Assembly (NCBI GenBank): GCA_964057225.1
Contig: CAXKVF010000072.1
Coordinates: forward strand, 186,001 to 250,000
DNA: 64,000 nucleotides
Source: Auanema rhodensis
Lineage: Eukaryota > Nematoda > Chromadorea > Rhabditida > Rhabditidae
Direction of reading: 5' to 3'
The notes beneath the pieces were generated by a model. The model was not told the origin of the DNA, did no database searches, and was given only the letters and a program-made list of their open reading frames with translations. A program made the position numbers and the translations under genes. Position 1 is the stretch's first letter, and each line of letters starts with the position of its first letter. Below, piece by piece: positions 51,394-64,000 of this stretch.

Positions 51394-54209
51394 TTTAATT
51401 AGCATAAATTAAAGTTCACGTAAATTTCAAAGTCATGGTTACAATGAACCAATATCAATAAAAATTTGTTTTTAGACTAATATGGACATGGGGAATCTAA
51501 TTTTGAAAACCGCATCTCTTTCTCTTTCACGTGAAGCGAGTTACATACCAAGTGCACATCACGTGTACATTTAATTAGCATAAATTAAAGTTCACGTAAA
51601 TTTCAAAGTCATGGTTACCATGAACCAATATCAATAAAAATTTGTTTTTAGACTAATATGGACATGGGGAATCTAATTTTGAAAACCGCATCTCTTTATC
51701 TTTCACGTGAAGCGAGTTACATACCAAGTGCACATCACGTGTACATTTAATTAGCATAAATTAAAGTTCACGTAAATTTCAAAGTCATGGTTACCATGAA
51801 CCAATATCAATAAAAATTTGTTTTTAGACTAATATGGACATGGGGAATCTAATTTTGAAAACCGCATTTCTTTATCTTTCACGTGAAGCGAGTTACATAC
51901 CAAGTGCACATCACGTGTACATTTAATTAGCATAAATTAAAGTTCACGTAAATTTCAAAGTCATGGTTACCATGCACCAATATCAATAAAAATTTGTTTT
52001 TAGACTAATATGGACATGGGGAATCTAATTTTGAAAACCGCATCTCTTTATCTTTCACGTGAAGCGAGTTACATACCAAGTGCACATCACGTGTACATTT
52101 AATTAGCATAAATTAAAGTTCACGTAAATTTCAAAGTCATGGTTACAATGAACCAATATCAATAAAAATTTGTTTTTAGACTAATATGGACATGGGGAAT
52201 CTAATTTTGAAAACCGCATCTCTTTATCTTTCACGTGAAGCGAGTTACATACCAAGTGCACATCACGTGTACATTTAATTAGCATAAATTAAAGTTCACG
52301 TAAATTTCAAAGTCATGGTTACCATGAACCAATATCAATAAAAATTTGTTTTTAGACTAATATGGACATGGGGAATCTAATTTTGAAAACCGCATCTCTT
52401 TATCTTTCACGTGAAGCGAGTTACATACCAAGTGCACATCACGTGTACATTTAATTAGCATAAATTAAAGTTCACGTAAATTTCAAAGTCATGGTTACCA
52501 TGAAGCAATATCAATAAAAATTTGTTTTTAGACTAATATGGACATGGGGAATCTAATTTTGAAAACCGCATCTCTTTATCTTTCACGTGAAGCGAGTTAC
52601 ATACCAAGTGCACATCACGTGTACATTTAATTAGCATAAATTAAAGTTCACGTAAACTTCAAAGTCATGGTTACCATGAAGCAATATCAATAAAAATTTG
52701 TTTTTAGACTAATATGGACATGGGGAATCTAATTTTGAAAACCGCATCTCTTTATCTTTCACGTGAAGCGAGTTACATACCAAGTGCACATCACGTGTAC
52801 ATTTAATTAGCATAAATTAAAGTTCACGTAAATTTCAAAGTCATGGTTACCATGCACCAATATCAATAAAAATTTGTTTTTAGACTAATATGGACATGGG
52901 GAATCTAATTTTGAAAACCGCATTTCTTTATCTTTCACGTGAAGCGAGTTACATACCAAGTGCACATCACGTGTACATTTAATTAGCATAAATTAAAGTT
53001 CACGTAAAATTCAAAGTCATGGTTACCATGAAGCAATATCAATAAAAATTTGTTTTTAGACTAATATGGACATGGGGAATCTAATTTTGAAAACCGCATC
53101 TCTTTATCTTTCACGTGAAGCGAGTTACATACCAAGTGCACATCACGTGTACATTTAATTAGCATAAATTAAAGTTCACGTAAATTTCAAAGTCATGGTT
53201 ACAATGAACCAATATCAATAAAAATTTGTTTTTAGACTAATATGGACATGGGGAATCTAATTTTGAAAACCGCATCTCTTTCTCTTTCACGTGAAGCGAG
53301 TTACATACCAAGTGCACATCACGTGTACATTTAATTAGCATAAATTAAAGTTCACGTAAATTTCAAAGTCATGGTTACCATGAACCAATATCAATAAAAA
53401 TTTGTTTTTAGACTAATATGGACATGGGGAATCTAATTTTGAAAACCGCATCTCTTTATCTTTCACGTGAAGCGAGTTACATACCAAGTGCACATCACGT
53501 GTACATTTAATTAGCATAAATTAAAGTTCACGTAAATTTCAAAGTCATGGTTACCATGAACCAATATCAATAAAAATTTGTTTTTAGACTAATATGGACA
53601 TGGGGAATCTAATTTTGAAAACCGCATTTCTTTATCTTTCACGTGAAGCGAGTTACATACCAAGTGCACATCACGTGTACATTTAATTAGCATAAATTAA
53701 AGTTCACGTAAATTTCAAAGTCATGGTTACCATGCACCAATATCAATAAAAATTTGTTTTTAGACTAATATGGACATGGGGAATCTAATTTTGAAAACCG
53801 CATCTCTTTATCTTTCACGTGAAGCGAGTTACATACCAAGTGCACATCACGTGTACATTTAATTAGCATAAATTAAAGTTCACGTAAATTTCAAAGTCAT
53901 GGTTACAATGAACCAATATCAATAAAAATTTGTTTTTAGACTAATATGGACATGGGGAATCTAATTTTGAAAACCGCATCTCTTTATCTTTCACGTGAAG
54001 CGAGTTACATACCAAGTGCACATCACGTGTACATTTAATTAGCATAAATTAAAGTTCACGTAAATTTCAAAGTCATGGTTACCATGAACCAATATCAATA
54101 AAAATTTGTTTTTAGACTAATATGGACATGGGGAATCTAATTTTGAAAACCGCATCTCTTTATCTTTCACGTGAAGCGAGTTACATACCAAGTGCACATC
54201 ACGTGTACA
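51394..54209 (+). repeat. 10-monomer (1760-bp) tandem step
   Basis: The order [C50A plus an A-to-C at position 129] [plain] [C123T] [C54] [C50A] [plain] at 51394-52449 returns at 53154-54209, 1760 bp later. Between the copies lie C56G, T32C+C56G, C123T and T32A+C56G monomers. The monomer before each copy differs: T32C at 51218 but T32A at 52978. The monomers after also diverge (C56G at 52450, C35T at 54210), which limits the duplicated segment to about six monomers plus flanks. Confidence 0.75.
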
Positions 54210-57200
54210 TTTAATTAGCATAAATTAAAGTTCACGTAAATTTTAAAGTCATGGTTACCATGAACCAATATCAATAAAAATTTGTTTTTAGACTAATATG
54301 GACATGGGGAATCTAATTTTGAAAACCGCATCTCTTTATCTTTCACGTGAAGCGAGTTACATACCAAGTGCACATCACGTGTACATTTAATTAGCATAAA
54401 TTAAAGTTCACGTAAATTTCAAAGTCATGGTTACCATGAACCAATATCAATAAAAATTTGTTTTTAGACTAATATGGACATGGGGAATCTAATTTTGAAA
54501 ACCGCATTTCTTTATCTTTCACGTGAAGCGAGTTACATACCAAGTGCACATCACGTGTACATTTAATTAGCATAAATTAAAGTTCACGTAAATTTCAAAG
54601 TCATGGTTACCATGCACCAATATCAATAAAAATTTGTTTTTAGACTAATATGGACATGGGGAATCTAATTTTGAAAACCGCATCTCTTTATCTTTCACGT
54701 GAAGCGAGTTACATACCAAGTGCACATCACGTGTACATTTAATTAGCATAAATTTAAGTTCACGTAAATTTCAAAGTCATGGTTACCATGCACCAATATC
54801 AATAAAAATTTGTTTTTAGACTAATATGGACATGGGGAATCTAATTTTGAAAACCGCATCTCTTTATCTTTCACGTGAAGCGAGTTACATACCAAGTGCA
54901 CAGCACGTGTACATTTAATTAGCATAAATTAAAGTTCACGTAAATTTCAAAGTCATGGTTACCATGAACCAATATCAATAAAAATTTGTTTTTAGACTAA
55001 TATGGACATGGGGAATCTAATTTTGAAAACCGCATCTCTTTATCTTTCACGTGAAGCGAGTTACATACCAAGTGCACATCACGTGTACATTTAATTAGCA
55101 TAAATTAAAGTTCACGTAAATTTCAAAGTCATGGTTACCATGCACCAATATCAATAAAAATTTGTTTTTAGACTAATATGGACATGGGGAATCTAATTTT
55201 GAAAACCGCATCTCTTTATCTTTCACGTGAAGCGAGTTACATACCAAGTGCACATCACGTGTACATTTAATTAGCATAAATTTAAGTTCACGTAAATTTC
55301 AAAGTCATGGTTACCATGCACCAATATCAATAAAAATTTGTTTTTAGACTAATATGGACATGGGGGATCTAATTTCGAAAACCGCATCTCTTTATCTTTC
55401 ACGTGAAGCGAGTTACATACCAAGTGCACATCACGTGTACATTTAATTAGCATAAATTAAAGTTCACGTAAATTTCAAAGTCATGGTTACCATGAACCAA
55501 TATCAATAAAAATTTGTTTTTAGACTAATATGGACATGGGTAATCTAATTTTGAAAACCGCATCTCTTTATCTTTCACGTGAAGCGAGTTACATACCAAG
55601 TGCACATCACGTGTACATTTAATTAGCATAAATTAAAGTTCACGTAAATTTCAAAGTCATGGTTACCATGCACCAATATCAATAAAAATTTGTTTTTAGA
55701 CTAATATGGACATGGGGAATCTAATTTTGAAAACCGCATCTCTTTATCTTTCACGTGAAGCGAGTTACATACCAAGTGCACATCACGTGTACATTTAATT
55801 AGCATAAATTAAAGTTCACGTAAATTTCAAAGTCATGGTTACCATGCACCAATATCAATAAAAATTTGTTTTTAGACTAATATGGACATGGGGAATCTAA
55901 TTTTGAAAACCGCATCTCTTTATCTTTCACGTGAAGCGAGTTACATACCAAGTGCACAGCACGTGTACATTTAATTAGCATAAATTAAAGTTCACGTAAA
56001 TTTCAAAGTCATGGTTACCATGAACCAACATCAATAAAAATTTGTTTTTAGACTAATATGGACATGGGGAATCTAATTTTGAAAACCGTATCTCTTTATC
56101 TTTCACGTGAAGCGAGTTACATACCAAGTGCACATCACGTGTACATTTAATTAGCATAAATTAAAGTTCACGTAAATTTCAAAGTCATGGTTACCATGAA
56201 CCAATGTCAATAAAAATTTGTTTTTAGACTAATATGGACATGGGGAATCTAATTTTGAAAACCGCATCTCTTTATCTTTCACGTGAAGCGAGTTACATAC
56301 CAAGTGCACATCACGTGTACATTTAATTAGCATAAATTAAAGTTCACGTAAATTTCAAAGTCATGGTTACCATGAAGCAATATCAATAAAAATTTGTTTT
56401 TAGACTAATATGGACATGGGGAATCTAATTTTGAAAACCGCATCTCTTTATCTTTCACGTGAAGCGAGTTACATACCAAGTGCACATCACGTGTACATTT
56501 AATTAGCATAAATTAAAGTTCACGTAAATTTCAAAGTCATGGTTACCATGAAGCAATATCAATAAAAATTTGTTTTTCGACTAATATGGACATGGAGAAT
56601 CTAATTTTGAAAACCGCATTTCTTTATCTTTCACGTGAAGCGAGTTACATACCAAGTGCACATCACGTGTACATTTAATTAGCATAAATTAAAGTTCACG
56701 TAAATTTCAAAGTCATGGTTACCATGCACCAATATCAATAAAAATTTGTTTTTAGACTAATATGGACATGGGGAATCTAATTTTGAAAACCGCATCTCTT
56801 TATTTTTCACGTGAAGCGAGTTACATACCAAGTGCACATCACGTGTACATTTAATTAGCATAAATTAAAGTTCACGTAAATTTCAAAATCATGGTTACCA
56901 TGAAGCAATATCAATAAAAATTTGTTTTTAGACTAATATGGACATGGGGAATCTAATTTTGAAAACCGCATCTCTTTATCTTTCACGTGAAGCGAGTTAC
57001 ATACCAAGTGCACATCACGTGTACATTTAATTAGCATAAATTAAAGTTCACGTAAATTTCAAAGTCATGGTTACCATGCACCAATATCAATAAAAATTTG
57101 TTTTTAGACTAATATGGACATGGGGAATCTAATTTTGAAAACCGCATCTCTTTATCTTTCACGTGAAGCGAGTTACATACCAAGTGCACATCACGTGTAC

Positions 57201-58785
57201 ATTTAATTAGCATAAATTTAAGTTCACGTAAATTTCAAAGTCATGGTTACCATGCACCAATATCAATAAAAATTTGTTTTTAGACTAATATGGACATGGG
57301 GGATCTAATTTCGAAAACCGCATCTCTTTATCTTTCACGTGAAGCGAGTTACATACCAAGTGCACATCACGTGTACATTTAATTAGCATAAATTAAAGTT
57401 CACGTAAATTTCAAAGTCATGGTTACCATGAACCAATATCAATAAAAATTTGTTTTTAGACTAATATGGACATGGGTAATCTAATTTTGAAAACCGCATC
57501 TCTTTATCTTTCACGTGAAGCGAGTTACATACCAAGTGCACATCACGTGTACATTTAATTAGCATAAATTAAAGTTCACGTAAATTTCAAAGTCATGGTT
57601 ACCATGCACCAATATCAATAAAAATTTGTTTTTAGACTAATATGGACATGGGGAATCTAATTTTGAAAACCGCATCTCTTTATCTTTCACGTGAAGCGAG
57701 TTACATACCAAGTGCACATCACGTGTACATTTAATTAGCATAAATTAAAGTTCACGTAAATTTCAAAGTCATGGTTACCATGCACCAATATCAATAAAAA
57801 TTTGTTTTTAGACTAATATGGACATGGGGAATCTAATTTTGAAAACCGCATCTCTTCATCTTTCACGTGAAGCGAGTTACATACCAAGTGCACATCATGT
57901 GTACATTTAATTAGCATAAATTAAAGTTCACGTAAATTTCAAAGTCATGGTTACCATGCACCAATATCAATAAAAATTTGTTTTTAGACTAATATGGACA
58001 TGGGGAATCTAATTTTGAAAACCGCATCTCTTTATTTTTCACGTGAAGCGAGTTACATACCAAGTGCACATCACGTGTACATTTAATTAGCATAAATTAA
58101 AGTTCACGTAAATTTCAAAATCATGGTTACCATGAAGCAATATCAATAAAAATTTGTTTTTAGACTAATATGGACATGGGGAATCTAATTTTGAAAACCG
58201 CATCTCTTTATCTTTCACGTGAAGCGAGTTACATACCAAGTGCACATCACGTGTACATTTAATTAGCATAAATTAAAGTTCACGTAAATTTTAAAGTCAT
58301 GGTTACCATGAACCAATATCAATAAAAATTTGTTTTTAGACTAATATGGACATGGGGAATCTAATTTTGAAAACCGCATCTCTTTATCTTTCACGTGAAG
58401 CGAGTTACATACCAAGTGCACATCACGTGTACATTTAATTAGCATAAATTAAAGTTCACGTAAATTTCAAAGTCATGGTTACCATGAACCAATGTCAATA
58501 AAAATTTGTTTTTAGACTAATATGGACATGGGGAATCTAATTTTGAAAACCGCATCTCTTTATCTTTCACGTGAAGCGAGTTACATACCAAGTGCACATC
58601 ACGTGTACATTTAATTAGCATAAATTAAAGTTCACGTAAATTTCAAAGTCATGGTTACCATGAACCAATATCAATAAAAATTTGTTTTTAGACTAATATG
58701 GACATGGGGAATCTAATTTTGAAAACCGCATCTCTTTATCTTTCACGTGAAGCGAGTTACATACCAAGTTCACATCACGTGTACA
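54210..58785 (+). repeat. monomers with A18T, A101G and G100T; 11-monomer step
   Basis: The order [A18T, C54, A101G, T111C] [G100T] [C54] [C54] at 55266-55969 returns at 57202-57905, 1936 bp (eleven monomers) later. The pair [change at 131 giving a T-run, C54] [G39A, C56G] occurs at 56674/56850 and 57906/58082, seven monomers apart. T166G occurs in 54738 and 55794, and A61G in 56146 and 58434. These overlapping steps of different length show several independent small duplications. Confidence 0.7.
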
Positions 58786-60017
58786 TTTAATTAGCATAAA
58801 TTAAAGTTCACGTAAATTTCAAAGTCATGGTTACCATGAAGCAATATCAATAAAAATTTGTTTTTCGACTAATATGGACATGGAGAATCTAATTTTGAAA
58901 ACCGCATTTCTTTATCTTTCACGTGAAGCGAGTTACATACCAAGTGCACATCACGTGTACATTTAATTAGCATAAATTAAAGTTCACGTAAATTTCAAAG
59001 TCATGGTTACCATGCACCAATATCAATAAAAATTTGTTTTTAGACTAATATGGACATGGGGAATCTAATTTTGAAAACCGCATCTCTTTATCTTTCACGT
59101 GAAGCGAGTTACATACCAAGTGCACATCACGTGTACATTTAATTAGCATAAATTAAAGTTCACGTAAAGTTCAAAGTCATGGTTACCATGAAGCAATATC
59201 AATAAAAATTTGTTTTTAGACTAATATGGACATGGGGAATCTAATTTTGAAAACCGCATCTCTTTATCTTTCACGTGAAGCGAGTTACATACCAAGTGCA
59301 CATCACGTGTACATTTAATTAGCATAAATTAAAGTTCACGTAAATTTTAAAGTCATGGTTACCATGAACCAATATCAATAAAAATTTGTTTTTAGACTAA
59401 TATGGACATGGGGAATCTAATTTTGAAAACCGCATCTCTTTATCTTTCACGTGAAGCGAGTTACATACCAAGTGCACATCACGTGTACATTTAATTAGCA
59501 TAAATTAAAGTTCACGTAAATTTCAAAGTCATGGTTACCATGAACCAATATCAATAAAAATTTGTTTTTAGACTAATATGGACATGGGGAATCTAATTTT
59601 GAAAACCGCATCTCTTTATCTTTCACGTGAAGCGAGTTACATACCAAGTGCACATCACGTGTACATTTAATTATCATAAATTAAAGTTCACGTAAATTTC
59701 AAAGTCATGGTTACCATGAACCAATATCAATAAAAATTTGTTTTTAGACTAATATGGACATGGGGAATCTAATTTTGAAAACCGCATCTCTTTATCTTTC
59801 ACGTGAAGCGAGTTACATACCAAGTGCACATCACGTGTACATTTAATTAGCATAAATTAAAGTTCACGTAAATTTCAAAGTCATGGTTACCATGAACCAA
59901 TATCAATAAAAATTTGTTTTTAGACTAATATGGACATGGGGAATCTAATTTTGAAAACCGCATCTCTTTATCTTTCACGTGAAGCGAGTTACATACCAAG
60001 TGCACATCACGTGTACA
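58786..60017 (+). repeat. 7-monomer (1232-bp) unit, copy 1
   Basis: Seven monomers: [C56G, A81C, G99A, C123T] [C54] [T32G, C56G] [C35T] [plain] [G9T] [plain]. The following 1232 bp repeats this order with one difference. The A81C+G99A+C123T combination first appears at 56498 and marks the unit. Confidence 0.85.
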
Positions 60018-61249
60018 TTTAATTAGCATAAATTAAAGTTCACGTAAATTTCAAAGTCATGGTTACCATGAAGCAATATCAATAAAAATTTGTTTTTCGA
60101 CTAATATGGACATGGAGAATCTAATTTTGAAAACCGCATTTCTTTATCTTTCACGTGAAGCGAGTTACATACCAAGTGCACATCACGTGTACATTTAATT
60201 AGCATAAATTAAAGTTCACGTAAATTTCAAAGTCATGGTTACCATGCACCAATATCAATAAAAATTTGTTTTTAGACTAATATGGACATGGGGAATCTAA
60301 TTTTGAAAACCGCATCTCTTTATCTTTCACGTGAAGCGAGTTACATACCAAGTGCACATCACGTGTACATTTAATTAGCATAAATTAAAGTTCACGTAAA
60401 GTTCAAAGTCATGGTTACCATGAAGCAATATCAATAAAAATTTGTTTTTAGACTAATATGGACATGGGGAATCTAATTTTGAAAACCGCATCTCTTTATC
60501 TTTCACGTGAAGCGAGTTACATACCAAGTGCACATCACGTGTACATTTAATTAGCATAAATTAAAGTTCACGTAAATTTTAAAGTCATGGTTACCATGAA
60601 CCAATATCAATAAAAATTTGTTTTTAGACTAATATGGACATGGGGAATCTAATTTTGAAAACCGCATCTCTTTATCTTTCACGTGAAGCGAGTTACATAC
60701 CAAGTGCACATCACGTGTACATTTAATTAGCATAAATTAAAGTTCACGTAAATTTCAAAGTCATGGTTACCATGAACCAATATCAATAAAAATTTGTTTT
60801 TAGACTAATATGGACATGGGGAATCTAATTTTGAAAACCGCATCTCTTTATCTTTCACGTGAAGCGAGTTACATACCAAGTGCACATCACGTGTACATTT
60901 AATTATCATAAATTAAAGTTCACGTAAATTTCAAAGTCATGGTTACCATGAACCAATATCAATAAAAATTTGTTTTTAGACTAATATGGACATGGGGAAT
61001 CTAATTTTGAAAACCGCATCTCTTTATCTTTCACGTGAAGCGAGTTACATACCAAGTGCACATCACGTGTACATTTAATTATCATAAATTAAAGTTCACG
61101 TAAATTTCAAAGTCATGGTTACCATGAACCAATATCAATAAAAATTTGTTTTTAGACTAATATGGACATGGGGAATCTAATTTTGAAAACCGCATCTCTT
61201 TATCTTTCACGTGAAGCGAGTTACATACCAAGTGCACATCACGTGTACA
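60018..61249 (+). repeat. 7-monomer (1232-bp) unit, copy 2
   Basis: Tandem copy of 58786-60017. The only difference found is at 61082, where the seventh monomer has G9T like the sixth, while copy 1 has G at 59850. The pattern stops at the next monomer (61250), which has C56G but not A81C or G99A. Confidence 0.85.
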
Positions 61250-63889
61250 TTTAATTAGCATAAATTAAAGTTCACGTAAATTTCAAAGTCATGGTTACCA
61301 TGAAGCAATATCAATAAAAATTTGTTTTTAGACTAATATGGACATGGGGAATCTAATTTTGAAAACCGCATCTCTTTATCTTTCACGTGAAGCGAGTTAC
61401 ATACCAAGTGCACATCACGTGTACATTTAATTAGCATAAATTAAAGTTCACGTAAATTTCAAAGTCATGGTTACCATGAACCAATATCAATAAAAATTTG
61501 TTTTTAGACTAATATGGACATGGGGAATCTAATTTTGAAAACCGCATCTCTTTATCTTTCACGTGAAGCGAGTTACATACCAAGTGCACATCACGTGTAC
61601 ATTTAATTAGCATAAATTAAAGTTCACGTAAATTTCAAAGTCATGGTTACCATGAACCAATATCAATAAAAATTTGTTTTTAGACTAATATGGACATGGG
61701 GAATCTAATTTTGGAAACCGCATCTCTTTATCTTTCACGTGAAGCGAGTTACATACCAAGTGCACATCACGTGTACATTTAATTAGCATAAATTAAAGTT
61801 CACGTAAATTTCAAAGTCATGGTTACCATGAAGCAATATCAATAAAAATTTGTTTTTAGACTAATATGGACATGGGGAATCTAATTTTGAAAACCGCATC
61901 TCTTTATCTTTCACGTGAAGCGAGTTACATACCAAGTGCACATCACGTGTACATTTAATTAGCATAAATTAAAGTTCACGTAAATTTCAAAGTCATGGTT
62001 ACCATGAACCAATATCAATAAAAATTTGTTTTTAGACTAATATGGACATGGGGAATCTAATTTTGAAAACCGCATCTCTTTATCTTTCACGTGAAGCGAG
62101 TTACATACCAAGTGCACATCACGTGTACATTTAATTAGCATAAATTAAAGTTCACGTAAATTTCAAAGTCATGGTTACCATGAACCAATATCAATAAAAA
62201 TTTGTTTTTAGACTAATATGGACATGGGGAATCTAATTTTGAAAACCGCATCTCTTTATCTTTCACGTGAAGCGAGTTACATACCAAGTGCACATCACGT
62301 GTACATTTAATTAGCATAAATTAAAGTTCACGTAAATTTCAAAGTCATGGTTACCATGAAGCAATATCAATAAAAATTTGTTTTTAGACTAATATGGACA
62401 TGGGGAATCTAATTTTGAAAACCGCATCTCTTTATCTTTCACGTGAAGCGAGTTACATACCAAGTGCACATCACGTGTACATTTAATTAGCATAAATTAA
62501 AGTTCACGTAAAATTCAAAGTCATGGTTACCATGCACCAATATCAATAAAAATTTGTTTTTAGACTAATATGGACATGGGGAATCTAATTTTGAAAACCG
62601 CATCTCTTTATCTTTCACGTGAAGCGAGTTACATACCAAGTGCACATCACGTGTACATTTAATTAGCATAAATTAAAGTTCACGTAAAATTCAAAGTCAT
62701 GGTTACCATGCACCAATATCAATAAAAATTTGTTTTTAGACTAATATGGACATGGGGAATCTAATTTTGAAAACCGCATCTCTTTATCTTTCACGTGAAG
62801 CGAGTTACATACCAAGTGCACATCACGTGTACATTTAATTAGCATAAATTAAAGTTCACGTAAATTTCAAAGTCATGGTTACCATGAACCAATATCAATA
62901 AAAATTTGTTTTTAGACTAATATGGACATGGGGAATCTAATTTTGAAAACCGCATCTCTTTATCTTTCACGTGAAGCGAGTTACATACCAAGTGCACATC
63001 ACGTGTACATTTAATTAGCATAAATTAAAGTTCACGTAAAATTCAAAGTCATGGTTACCATGAAGCAATATCAATAAAAATTTGTTTTTAGACTAATATG
63101 GACATGGGGAATCTAATTTTGAAAACCGCATCTCTTTATCTTTCACGTGAAGCGAGTTACATACCAAGTGCACATCACGTGTACATTTAATTAGCATAAA
63201 TTAAAGTTCACGTAAATTTCAAAGTCATGGTTACCATGCACCAATATCAATAAAAATTTGTTTTTAGACTAATATGGACATGGGGAATCTAATTTTGAAA
63301 ACCGCATCTCTTTATCTTTCACGTGAAGCGAGTTACATACCAAGTGCACATCACGTGTACATTTAATTAGCATAAATTAAAGTTCACGTAAATTTCAAAG
63401 TCATGGTTACCATGAACCAATATCAATAAAAATTTGTTTTTAGACTAATATGGACATGGGGAATCTAATTTTGAAAACCGCATCTCTTTATCTTTCACGT
63501 GAAGCGAGTTACATACCAAGTGCACATCACGTGTACATTTAATTAGCATAAATTAAAGTTCACGTAAATTTCAAAGTCATGGTTACCATGAACCAATATC
63601 AATAAAAATTTGTTTTTAGACTAATATGGACATGGGGAATCTAATTTTGAAAACCGCATTTCTTTATCTTTCACGTGAAGCGAGTTACATACCAAGTGCA
63701 CATCACGTGTACATTTAATTAGCATAAATTAAAGTTCACGTAAATTTCAAAGTCATGGTTACCATGCACCAATATCAATAAAAATTTGTTTTTAGACTAA
63801 TATGGACATGGGGAATCTAATTTTGAAAACCGCATCTCTTTATCTTTCACGTGAAGCGAGTTACATACCAAGTGCACATCACGTGTACA
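61250..63889 (+). repeat. plain and C56G monomers near the right edge
   Basis: Fifteen monomers with few variants. C56G copies at 61250, 61778 and 62306 are spaced exactly 528 bp, with two C54A monomers between them, a 3-monomer step like that in 1-5456. T32A returns at 62482, 62658 and 63010, and C123T at 63538. One private A113G occurs in monomer 61602. The overall look is again similar to the left edge of the window. Confidence 0.75.
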
Positions 63890-64000
63890 TTTAATTAGCA
63901 TAAATTAAAGTTCACGTAAATTTCAAAGTCATGGTTACCATGAACCAATATCAATAAAAATTTGTTTTTAGACTAATATGGACATGGGGAATCTAATTTT
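63890..64000 (+). repeat. partial monomer cut by the window end
   Basis: The first 111 bases of a C54A monomer, ending in the T-run at positions 108-111. It is cut by the window, not by the biology; the array clearly continues. Confidence 0.97.

Larger units (their letters stand above)
1..64000 (+). repeat. 176-bp satellite DNA array, whole window
   Basis: The complete window is a head-to-tail array of one 176-bp monomer in a single orientation. Monomer starts fall at 1, 177, 353 and so on up to 8625, then at 8802, 8978 and so on up to 63890; the one-base shift comes from a single 177-bp monomer. There are 363 complete copies and one partial. By hand count the consensus has 57 G/C in 176 bases. 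Copies mostly differ from one another at 0-5 positions. No unique DNA, transposon or inverted segment interrupts it. Stops in all frames on both strands leave no frame open beyond about 110 nt, so it is non-coding. The monomer length is near that of a nucleosome plus linker and of many centromeric satellites, so a centromeric or pericentromeric location in a eukaryote is the likely reading. The array runs off both ends of the window. Confidence 0.98.

Noticed and set aside
1-64000. CRISPR array
   Set aside because: The repeats are 176 bp, contiguous and have no unique spacers; no cas genes are present.
1-64000. Protein-coding genes, or a repetitive protein encoded by the tandem repeat
   Set aside because: 176 is not a multiple of 3 and the monomer has stops in all frames on both strands. 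In the consensus the longest stop-free stretch is about 100 nt on the + strand and about 110 nt on the - strand.
1-64000. Transposon insertion or telomeric repeat inside the array
   Set aside because: The 176-bp grid is never interrupted except by one inserted base, and there are no TTAGGG- or TTTAGGG-type runs.

Overview
The whole 64 kb window is one uninterrupted, head-to-tail tandem satellite DNA array. The monomer is 176 bp, about 32% G+C by hand count. Exactly 363 full monomers plus a 111-bp partial monomer fit in the window, and all are on the same strand. Every monomer boundary I checked falls on a strict 176-bp grid except one: a single monomer (8625-8801) is 177 bp. There is no gene, RNA gene, transposon, telomere repeat or unique sequence. 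176 is not a multiple of 3, so stops from all three frames recur in every reading frame; in the consensus no frame on either strand stays open longer than about 110 nt.

This is the architecture of a eukaryotic centromeric or pericentromeric (or other heterochromatic) satellite with a nucleosome-length monomer. I cannot place the species. The sequence does not match, from memory, human alpha satellite or Arabidopsis CEN178, and I see no CENP-B box. A plant or an animal is possible. A window this long and clean probably comes from a long-read, near-complete assembly.

Monomers are very similar, typically differing at 0-5 of 176 positions, so higher-order structure is written in a small set of diagnostic substitutions. 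I number positions from the first base of the window (position 1 = base 1) and write variants as e.g. T109G. Layout: (1) 1-5456, a 15-monomer (2640 bp) unit present twice with one difference, itself built from 3-monomer steps; (2) 5457-12673, irregular monomers with private substitutions and the only length variant; (3) 12674-39777, the higher-order-repeat core. The core starts with a complete 14-monomer unit (2464 bp) and shortened derivatives. It is dominated by a 48-monomer (8448 bp) tandem duplication with no difference that I can see (19160-27606 against 27608-36054). A 30-monomer (5280 bp) periodicity overlaps it (29704-34493 against 34984-39773, one difference). (4) 39778-44353, irregular monomers, some in the same variant order as the left flank of the core; (5) 44354-64000, a different variant population with small local duplications of 5, 6, 7, 10 and 11 monomers.

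The layout reads as a record of repeated unequal exchange or segmental duplication, always in whole monomers. The most recent large events lie in the middle. Each monomer also carries short dyads and two CACGTG hexamers 32 bp apart, one inside a perfect 10-bp palindrome. These are candidate protein-binding sites but have no proven role.
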